Positions 1 to 4,232 of a DNA stretch of 5,029 nt are shown here, piece by piece (position 1 is the first letter of the stretch; each line of letters starts with the position of its first letter). The position numbers and the translations under genes are program-made. The notes under the pieces are model-generated. The model had not been told where the DNA came from and made no database searches. It worked only from the letters and a program-made list of their open reading frames with translations. The DNA is taken from positions 1-5,029 of the forward strand of contig CAIKXH010000169.1 of NCBI GenBank assembly GCA_903831335.1, in the 5' to 3' direction. The stretch is from Candidatus Uhrbacteria bacterium (GTDB lineage: Bacteria > Patescibacteriota > Patescibacteriia > UBA9934 > GWF2-40-263).

Positions 1-1
1 A

Positions 2-379
2 GCACTAAAGAAAATCGATCAAGAAGTACAGCAAGTGGGAGAATCTGATTCAAAGAAAACAGAAGATCTTAACGAATTGCGTGATCTGGTAAGCAAGCTA
101 CTTATTCTCAAACAAGCCCCTTCAAGCAAGAGTAGGATTTTAGACAAATTAGCAAAATTTCAGGTTTTTGAAATGGGAAGACTTCAAGGGGTGATTTATC
201 TTGGTGACAACATTTCAAATGTTTTAAATGGACTCACAAATGCGGCAGGCGCTATTGCAGAATCACGTTTCCCAGATCAATTTAAAAGACAAATGGAAGA
301 ACAGAATCAACGAGAGAGTGGGGATATTGCTTTTCAGGAGGAAAAGGCAAGATTGCTTGCAATAAAAGTATCCGGTTAG
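2..379 (+). CDS. Hypothetical protein, 3' part only (5' end outside window)
   Basis: The reading frame is open from the first bases of the window to the TAG at 377-379, giving at least 125 residues. A GTG at 35 could serve as a start, but the frame continues upstream without a stop (ALKKIDQEVQQ), so I treat the gene as truncated by the window edge. The visible protein is charged and largely helical. A Lys/Glu/Leu-rich first third is coiled-coil-like. A more hydrophobic Gly/Asn/Ala-rich middle (around GDNISNVLNGLTNAAGAIAE) follows, and the end is a strongly charged Gln/Glu helix. I see no signal peptide, clear transmembrane segment or catalytic motif, and I do not recognise the family. An intrinsic terminator 13 bases after the stop closes this transcript at least in part. 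Function unknown. Confidence 0.7.
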   Translation, partial: ALKKIDQEVQQVGESDSKKTEDLNELRDLVSKLLILKQAPSSKSRILDKLAKFQVFEMGRLQGVIYLGDNISNVLNGLTNAAGAIAESRFPDQFKRQMEEQNQRESGDIAFQEEKARLLAIKVSG

Positions 380-391
380 TGAAAATAGATC

Positions 392-418
392 AAAAGATTC
401 CCGAAAGGGGATTTTTTT
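392..418 (+). terminator. Intrinsic terminator with GAAA tetraloop
   Basis: Arms ATTCCC (397-402) and GGGGAT (407-412) pair over six positions, one a T-G wobble, and enclose a GAAA tetraloop. A run of seven T follows at 412-418, and the A's just 5' of the stem can pair with that run. It lies 13 bases after the TAG of the first gene and ends 18 bases before the ATG of the next. It therefore terminates the upstream transcript or, given the lack of room for a promoter after it, attenuates transcription into the downstream gene. Confidence 0.85.
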
Positions 419-435
419 GTTATTCTTTATCCACT

Positions 436-603
436 ATGAACGAACCTAAATCCACCGGAGACGGATCCGTCTCTGGTGGAAAGCCCTGTCATATTTGTAA
501 ACTTGTAAAAGTCGTTTTTTTGCTCACAATCGGTTTTTTGTTCGGGTTTATTTTTGGTGTGTTGATGTCCGGCGGAGACGGATCAGGCTTCGCCGGAAAA
601 TAG
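436..603 (+). CDS. Small single-pass membrane protein with CxxC and glycine zipper
   Basis: This is a 55-residue protein. A longer frame from a GTG at 379 is possible but would run through the terminator at 392-418, so I chose the ATG at 436. The layout is a polar Gly/Ser N-terminus with STGDGSVSGG (residues 6-15), a CHIC motif (18-21), a strongly hydrophobic helix (about 24-44), and a polar tail with SGGDGSGFAG (45-54). The helix has Gly33, Gly37 and Gly41 spaced four apart, a GxxxGxxxG zipper typical of packed or oligomeric membrane helices. The short Lys-containing stretch before the helix would favour an N-in orientation. The two GDGS-containing decapeptides come from two related DNA palindromes. 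No Shine-Dalgarno is visible. The stop is one base before the next gene, so it is probably cotranscribed with it. I do not recognise the family; a redox, metal-binding or membrane-adaptor role would be speculation. Confidence 0.6.
   Translation: MNEPKSTGDGSVSGGKPCHICKLVKVVFLLTIGFLFGFIFGVLMSGGDGSGFAGK
451..480 (+). repeat. 30-bp palindrome A inside small membrane-protein gene
   Basis: All 15 position pairs of this 30-base stretch match, 14 by Watson-Crick pairing and one by a G-T wobble. The left arm reads TCCACCGGAGACGGA and the centre is GGATCC. It can form a very stable RNA hairpin or a DNA cruciform. It is in frame and encodes STGDGSVSGG just before the CxxC motif. It is related to the element at 568-597, with 22 of 30 positions identical and a shared 12-base run CGGAGACGGATC. 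Confidence 0.8.
568..597 (+). repeat. 30-bp imperfect palindrome B inside small membrane-protein gene
   Basis: This is the same length and codon phase as the element at 451-480. The outer ten positions pair (TCCGGCGGAG with CTTCGCCGGA, one G-T wobble). The inner part has two mismatches around a GATC centre. It encodes SGGDGSGFAG at the C-terminus of the small membrane protein. Two stem positions differ from palindrome A with both partners changed (A-T to G-C and C-G to G-C), so pairing is kept while sequence diverges. Confidence 0.75.
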
Positions 604-604
604 T

Positions 605-1519
605 ATGAGTAAATTCGATGGGTTCTCTCCCGTATCTCTCGATACGCAGACAATTAAGCTAAAAGAAAATCAATCTCTCGCAAATGAGGGAGTTGTTGAG
701 GATGGAGAAGATATTTCTGGAATAATTATGAATGAAGTGAAGGCACACCCAGTGGTGGTCGATGAACAAAGAATGAACACCCTTGCGAATGAACCTATTC
801 TTGATGATTTTATTTTTCGAGAAACAACAGCATGTCTTGAGGACACATCTACTTTTCGTTGGGTAGAGACAAATAAAATCATTGGACGTACAGGGGCGAA
901 TGAACAGGGTGGTGGCTGGAGTCATGAGTACGAAGCTCGAAAAGGGCGAATTGCAGAAATTGCAAAACAACTTTCGTCAAAAGCGGGTGTTGAAAATGTG
1001 TTTCATCAAGAAAAACCACATGAACGTATTAAGTTGATTGCAATTAATGGTCCTCAAGGTCCGATGTATACTGTGCGAGACGGAACACATCGTATTGCTG
1101 GTGCAAAGGCTGCAGAGTTGTCAATAATTCCTTGTGAGGTGCAGGTGCAAAAATATCCATCCGAGCAATTAACGAGAAGTTTGGATGATGTGGCTGATTG
1201 GGGGCGAAAAATTTCTCGAGGTTTGATTGTAGGAACGATCGAAGTGGAAAAGGATTCGGTAGGAGACGATCTTTATTTTTTACACACAGAAAGTGAAGTG
1301 TTGCCGTGGATGAGAACAACATCTCAGGCAAAATTTTTGAAAATTAGTCAGGTATACGAAAAACTCTATCCCGGATCACTCGACAAACTCAGTATTCCAA
1401 GAGATGCACTCATTGATCCAATCGCAAATAATTACTTTATGGTAGGAAGAATGGAAGAGTGGCAGCAGAAATTTGGAAATAGCCCACGTGATCAGCATGG
1501 ATATGTTATCTATGATTAA
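605..1519 (+). CDS. ParB/sulfiredoxin-fold domain protein
   Basis: This is a 304-residue protein. Its most diagnostic part is residues 155-180: a strand, then DGTHR (159-163), a short Ala-rich helix (IAGAKAAEL) and IIPCEVQV. That is the DGxHR...AAkxLGxxxIPcxV signature of the ParB N-terminal/sulfiredoxin fold, which binds nucleotides or phosphates (CTP in ParB, ATP in sulfiredoxin). Upstream, residues 84-120 hold a Gly-rich stretch (GRTGANEQGGGW) and a charged helix. Residues 1-80 are acidic, low in hydrophobics and probably flexible. I see no DNA-binding helix-turn-helix of the chromosomal ParB type, so a partition role is unlikely. The ATG at 605 is one base after the preceding stop and the next gene starts three bases after this TAA, which suggests an operon. 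There is no clear Shine-Dalgarno. The fold assignment is fairly secure; the substrate and role are unknown. Confidence 0.75.
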   Translation: MSKFDGFSPVSLDTQTIKLKENQSLANEGVVEDGEDISGIIMNEVKAHPVVVDEQRMNTLANEPILDDFIFRETTACLEDTSTFRWVETNKIIGRTGANEQGGGWSHEYEARKGRIAEIAKQLSSKAGVENVFHQEKPHERIKLIAINGPQGPMYTVRDGTHRIAGAKAAELSIIPCEVQVQKYPSEQLTRSLDDVADWGRKISRGLIVGTIEVEKDSVGDDLYFLHTESEVLPWMRTTSQAKFLKISQVYEKLYPGSLDKLSIPRDALIDPIANNYFMVGRMEEWQQKFGNSPRDQHGYVIYD

Positions 1520-1522
1520 TTT

Positions 1523-2284
1523 ATGAAATTCAGAATTGTTATTCTCGCGGCCGGAAAAGGGACTCGCATGAAACAGGATATTCCAAAGGCATTGACTCCG
1601 GTTGCGGGTAAAGCTATTTTGCAACATTTACTTGAGTCAATTGAAGCATCAGGGATTGATACGAATCCAGTTGTTGTGATTGGAAAGGATTCACCCAGAC
1701 TTGGTGAGGTGATTGGTCGAACGTGCTCTCATGCGATTCAAGAAGAACAACTTGGCACAGGACATGCAGTTCGTTGTGCCAGAGAATCTGTCGAAGATGC
1801 AGATTCCCTTATTGTTCTTTATGGCGATCATCCGTTTCTTTCTGCATCAACGCTTAATCGACTCGCTTCAACACACCAGGATCACGCTGCACACGTCACA
1901 ATGGCAACCACGACGTTGCCGTCGACTGAAGGCTGGTACCAAGCCTTTGAGAAATGGGGACGCATCTTACGTGATGAGAGTGGTTGTGTGATTGGTAACA
2001 AGCAATTCAAAGACGCGAGCGAAGAACAAAAACAAATCCTTGAACGCGACCCTGCCTTATTTTGTTTTCGAACGGACTGGCTCTGGGATCGCCTCGCACA
2101 ATTAAAGAATGAAAATGCACAGGGCGAATATTATCTTACTGACTTGATCGGCATGGCTTTTCAAGAGGGGATTGAAATTCCAACCGTATCAATTCCACCA
2201 GAAGAAGCGATTGGGATTAATACGCCGGAAGAGAGGGAAATTGCAGAGGAGATTTTACGAAAACGTTATGGACTCGGATCCTAA
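1523..2284 (+). CDS. Stand-alone GlmU-type sugar-phosphate nucleotidyltransferase
   Basis: This 253-residue protein matches the N-terminal uridylyltransferase half of GlmU. That family makes NDP-sugars from a sugar 1-phosphate and NTP in the cytoplasm. Visible motifs are LAAGKGTRM (8-16) with Lys22 for the NTP phosphates, Q73..QLGTGHAV (76-83) for the base, YGD (100-102) with Asp102 as the metal ligand, WGR (145-147), NAQGEYYLTD (198-207) and GINTPEE (231-237) with the second metal-ligand Asn. The left-handed beta-helix acetyltransferase domain of full GlmU (about 450 residues) is absent, so it cannot make GlcNAc-1-P itself. Two GlcNAc-contacting residues of E. coli GlmU, Glu154 and Asn169, align with Gln161 and Asp176, so the sugar may not be GlcNAc. 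It starts three bases after the previous stop and overlaps the following kinase by 17 bases, suggesting translational coupling. Confidence 0.88.
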   Translation: MKFRIVILAAGKGTRMKQDIPKALTPVAGKAILQHLLESIEASGIDTNPVVVIGKDSPRLGEVIGRTCSHAIQEEQLGTGHAVRCARESVEDADSLIVLYGDHPFLSASTLNRLASTHQDHAAHVTMATTTLPSTEGWYQAFEKWGRILRDESGCVIGNKQFKDASEEQKQILERDPALFCFRTDWLWDRLAQLKNENAQGEYYLTDLIGMAFQEGIEIPTVSIPPEEAIGINTPEEREIAEEILRKRYGLGS

Positions 2285-2837
2285 ACTCATCATTGTTGGT
2301 GGTTCGATTGCGACCGGGAAAACAACCGTGTCGAAGTTTGTGGCGGAAAAAACGGGATTCGTGCGAATCGCCCTCGATGAAATTAAGGAAGCGCTTTTTG
2401 ATGTTGGTGGATATAAAGATCGTGCGTGGTCTAAAGAAATTGGTGCCGCAGCGCATCCTGTGTTTCGCCAGCTGATTCAGATGTATTTAGCGCGCGGCGA
2501 ATCTGTGATTGCGGATGCAACATTCATTTGGGATGATGATCGAATTTGGTTGCAGGAGTTTGTGGCAAAATACAATGCTGAATTAATCCAGATTTGGATG
2601 ACGGCTGATCCACAAATCGCTCGACAACGATTTTTGGAACGATCACTCCTAACGCGTCACCCTGGGCATTGCGATTCGATTGAGACGGTTATTCGTGAGT
2701 TTAATGAGCGATATTTCTCAAAGCGTATTGAGCCGTTACTTACCGATGTACGGACATTGTTGATTGATACAACGGGCCACACTCCAATTGATTCTAGGGC
2801 GATTATTTCATTTTTGAACGACAAAAGAATGCTTTGA
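2268..2837 (+). CDS. P-loop kinase (AAA_33/zeta-toxin-like small-molecule kinase)
   Basis: This 189-residue protein has a Walker A motif GGSIATGKTT at residues 11-20. LDEIKEALF (36-44) follows at the place where small-molecule kinases bind the acceptor. VIADATF (80-86) matches the second acidic strand of the AAA_33/shikimate-gluconate kinase type. An Arg-rich lid is seen around R119, R121, R125 and R130-HPGH. The size fits a single P-loop kinase domain. The frame is open upstream to a TTG at 2172, but that would add 32 residues buried in the GlmU-like gene, and the Walker A normally lies near the N-terminus, so I chose the ATG at 2268. A GAGGAG at 2246-2251 is too far (16 bases) to be a good ribosome site. 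The 17-base overlap suggests translational coupling with the nucleotidyltransferase, perhaps supplying or using the same phosphorylated substrate (inference). Its stop codon lies in the loop of the terminator hairpin. Confidence 0.82.
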   Translation: MDSDPKLIIVGGSIATGKTTVSKFVAEKTGFVRIALDEIKEALFDVGGYKDRAWSKEIGAAAHPVFRQLIQMYLARGESVIADATFIWDDDRIWLQEFVAKYNAELIQIWMTADPQIARQRFLERSLLTRHPGHCDSIETVIREFNERYFSKRIEPLLTDVRTLLIDTTGHTPIDSRAIISFLNDKRML

Positions 2838-2851
2838 CAGCATTCTTTTTT
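2823..2851 (+). terminator. Intrinsic terminator embedded in kinase gene end
   Basis: A perfect 10-bp stem AAAAGAATGC (2823-2832) and GCATTCTTTT (2840-2849) surrounds a 7-base loop TTTGACA, and the T-run continues to 2851. The 5' arm encodes the last residues of the kinase (KRM) and the TGA stop is in the loop, so terminating costs no extra sequence. The loop also carries the -35 box of the next promoter. Confidence 0.85.
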
Positions 2852-2862
2852 GGTTTTATGAT
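2834..2862 (+). promoter_or_regulatory. Near-consensus sigma-70-type promoter
   Basis: A perfect -35 hexamer TTGACA (2834-2839) is followed by a spacer of exactly 17 bases and a -10 hexamer TATGAT (2857-2862, five of six consensus). Transcription would start near 2869. The -35 box sits in the loop of the upstream terminator and overlaps the kinase TGA, and the spacer contains the terminator's 3' arm. It would drive the 2869-3111 transcript and, by read-through, the genes from 3121 on. Confidence 0.75.
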
Positions 2863-2863
2863 A

Positions 2864-2881
2864 CCTTCTACGTATAGAAGG
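2864..2881. promoter_or_regulatory. Inverted repeat over the transcription start, possible operator
   Basis: Arms CCTTCTA (2864-2870) and TAGAAGG (2875-2881) match perfectly across a 4-base spacer CGTA. The repeat begins one base after the -10 box and spans the expected start near 2869, a usual place for a repressor-binding operator. As RNA the hairpin would be only partly transcribed unless initiation is early, so a DNA-level role is the better guess. No regulator gene is recognisable in the window. Confidence 0.4.
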
Positions 2882-2887
2882 GAAGAG

Positions 2888-2971
2888 ATGCTTGATATAA
2901 GAATCCTCGTACGATCTTTCGAGAATGATTTAAGAAAAGCCACGAATCTTTCCAATTTCTTTCGCTCCTGA
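2888..2971 (+). CDS. Possible 27-residue peptide in the leader transcript
   Basis: An ATG stands about 19 bases after the predicted transcription start and is preceded by a purine-rich GGGAAGAG. It opens a 27-codon frame beginning MLDIRILVRS and ending TGA. The peptide is basic and amphipathic with no domain. Its first five residues resemble the usual start of seryl-tRNA synthetase (MLDI+), but nothing after that supports homology. It could be a leader peptide or chance. It is listed because it is the first start codon after a strong promoter. Confidence 0.2.
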   Translation: MLDIRILVRSFENDLRKATNLSNFFRS

Positions 2972-3085
2972 AATGCTTTCACCGGTTCTTTTAAAGAACC
3001 TCTCCGCCACCAATCTTCTTCTTTTTATGACAACACACATCGGTTGTTCAACGGCTGTTTATGAGATAACAAGTGAATTTCCCTT

Positions 3086-3111
3086 AAACGACGTTTAAAA
3101 GTCGTTTTTTT
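3086..3111 (+). terminator. Intrinsic terminator just ahead of the right operon
   Basis: Arms AAACGAC (3086-3092) and GTCGTTT (3101-3107) form a 7-bp stem with an 8-base loop, and T's run from 3105 to 3111. Only nine bases separate it from the ATG at 3121, so no promoter fits between. It is either the end of the small transcript from 2869 or an attenuator controlling read-through into the downstream genes. Confidence 0.75.
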
Positions 3112-3120
3112 ATTTTTATT

Positions 3121-3279
3121 ATGCAAAAGTCATTTGTTCAAAAAATACAGGCTATCAAGGACGAATTTCAATTTGCTCTTCGCGCTCTTTCTCACGAACG
3201 ACAGGTACAAGCGGAAAAGTTTCGAACAGAAGCTGAGAATATAAAAATAGAAGAGATAAAACAGAGCATTCGTTCTTGA
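3121..3279 (+). CDS. Small charged helical protein, 52 residues
   Basis: An ATG-to-TGA frame encodes 52 residues rich in Glu, Lys, Gln and Arg with regularly spaced hydrophobics (FVQKIQAIKDEFQFALRAL, then a charged second half). The pattern suits one or two amphipathic helices or a short coiled coil. No signal peptide, membrane segment or motif is seen and I do not recognise the family. Support for it being real is its position: it fills the gap between the leader terminator and the kinase-fold gene, which starts three bases after its stop, in the same strand and style as other starts here. No Shine-Dalgarno precedes it. It may act as a partner of the next protein, whose N-terminal half is also helical (inference). 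Confidence 0.6.
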   Translation: MQKSFVQKIQAIKDEFQFALRALSHERQVQAEKFRTEAENIKIEEIKQSIRS

Positions 3280-3282
3280 TGT

Positions 3283-4224
3283 ATGTCGATAAAAAATAAT
3301 TTTGAACAACATATTTCTGTTGAAGTGACAGAACAGAAAGAACCACTCTCTGAACAAAAGGATGTTACTGATGAGCAACATCCATTTGAATCTGCACAGT
3401 TGATAGTCAAAGAAATTGAAGCAGACATTTATCATTTTGCGCACTCAGAAGAGAAAATTCAATCGTATCCTTGGGTAGAATCTGCAACGGGTATTGTGGG
3501 TATTCAAAATAAGGCAGCAGAATCGATTCGTGAATTTAATGAGCGAGCAACACAACTTCAGGAACAAACGATGCGAGCGTTGCAAACAGCCGTAGAACAA
3601 GAGCTCGCTTCTTCAGAACCATCTGAGTCCACAGAAGATCGATTGTTCGACAAAGAGCTTTTTTTAAAAGAATATGCTCAGTATAAAAAAACCGCAGAAG
3701 AAGGCGGTAGAAATGTTGGACTGTATCGTTTTAAAGATAGGTTTGTTAAATTAGTGCGATCCAGAAGATCGATGAGTCCAGAAAAATTAACGATCTTGAA
3801 AGATCGAACAAAAGATTTGGAACATGTTTTTGTTCCGGACGATATTTTGGATGTAGATCCTACCACACGAGCTCTTGTAATGCCCCTTGCGGAAGGAGTT
3901 ATCGGAAATAAATTATCTCATGATGAGATTGAGAACATCCCAGATGATCATTGGGAAGCATTCGAAACAACAATACGAACCTTGTCAGAACGAGGAATCC
4001 CAACGGATTTAACAAAAAGAAGTAATTTCATTTACGATAAACAAAAAGGGTTTCAGTTCATCGATTTGGAATCTATTTCAGCCGACGGGGCACCAACAGA
4101 AAAATTTGTGGAAAAAGATGGAAAACCTTATTATTTTCCATTTGAACATTTTCGTCTTTTTCCAAAAGAATATAAGGGGGCAAAAGCTATGTTTACGGAT
4201 ATCTCATTACCACAAGAAACATAA
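3283..4224 (+). CDS. Atypical protein-kinase-fold protein with helical N-terminus
   Basis: This is a 313-residue protein. Residues 1-135 are acidic and helical with coiled-coil character around 75-110. Residues 140-265 resemble a small kinase-like fold. GGRNVGLYRF (141-150) would be the glycine loop and KDRFVKLV (151-158) the strand with the ATP lysine, Lys156. ALVMPLAEG (197-205) reads as the hinge. DLTKRSN (242-248) matches the catalytic loop pattern DxxxxxN, and FQFIDLES (257-264) the metal-binding DFG-like Asp261. This arrangement is closest to aminoglycoside-phosphotransferase and RIO-type atypical kinases, and the catalytic Asp, Asn and metal Asp all appear present. The substrate could be a protein or a small molecule. 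The fold call comes from motif order only and is moderately confident. It lies three bases after the 52-residue gene and eight bases before an EndoQ-family nuclease, so it is likely cotranscribed with both. Confidence 0.6.
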   Translation: MSIKNNFEQHISVEVTEQKEPLSEQKDVTDEQHPFESAQLIVKEIEADIYHFAHSEEKIQSYPWVESATGIVGIQNKAAESIREFNERATQLQEQTMRALQTAVEQELASSEPSESTEDRLFDKELFLKEYAQYKKTAEEGGRNVGLYRFKDRFVKLVRSRRSMSPEKLTILKDRTKDLEHVFVPDDILDVDPTTRALVMPLAEGVIGNKLSHDEIENIPDDHWEAFETTIRTLSERGIPTDLTKRSNFIYDKQKGFQFIDLESISADGAPTEKFVEKDGKPYYFPFEHFRLFPKEYKGAKAMFTDISLPQET

Positions 4225-4232
4225 TTTTTTTT

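Larger units (their letters stand above)
2869..3111 (+). ncRNA. Candidate ~240-nt small RNA or attenuated leader transcript
   Basis: A strong promoter (start near 2869) and an intrinsic terminator (ending 3111) bracket a stretch without a convincing long reading frame. Inside is a perfect hairpin GGTTCTT-TTA-AAGAACC (2984-3000), a weaker ACAAC/GTTGT stem (3030-3047) and a pyrimidine-rich stretch (about 3009-3026). Two tiny frames exist, at 2888-2971 (27 codons) and 3027-3098 (23 codons). The second runs into the 5' arm of the terminator, so its translation could open that hairpin. I recognise no Rfam-type family: no tmRNA, RNase P, SRP or known riboswitch core is apparent. Either a stand-alone small RNA or a regulatory leader for the 3121-5029 genes would fit. 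Confidence 0.35.

Noticed and set aside
379..435. A GTG start at 379 extending the small membrane protein by 19 residues.
   Set aside because: This stretch contains the terminator hairpin and T-run at 392-418, and the added residues show no domain; the ATG at 436 is simpler.
659..970. Minus-strand frames here and at 1044-1331, 1376-1627, 2217-2456 and 3130-3444.
   Set aside because: They lie antisense to well-supported genes, show odd Cys/Ser/Phe-rich composition and have no motifs; they are shadows.
2172..2267. A TTG start extending the P-loop kinase by 32 residues.
   Set aside because: The extension is basic and low-complexity, lies wholly inside the GlmU-like coding region, and would push the Walker A unusually far from the N-terminus.
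2888..2971. The tiny frame starting MLDIR as a remnant of seryl-tRNA synthetase.
   Set aside because: Only the first five residues match the common SerRS start, and no further SerRS-like sequence appears in any + frame after it.
2984..3014. A tRNA or tmRNA 3' end: GGTTC, 7-base loop, GAACC, then TCTCCGCCACCA resembles a T-arm, acceptor strand and CCA.
   Set aside because: The loop TTTTAAA lacks the conserved TTC and purine of a T-loop. The best upstream acceptor partner (GGAAGAGA near 2881) leaves two mismatches. No D-arm, anticodon arm or tmRNA tag frame is found.
4225..4232. The 8-T run before the EndoQ gene as a terminator.
   Set aside because: No GC-containing stem precedes it, so it is only a T-rich spacer.
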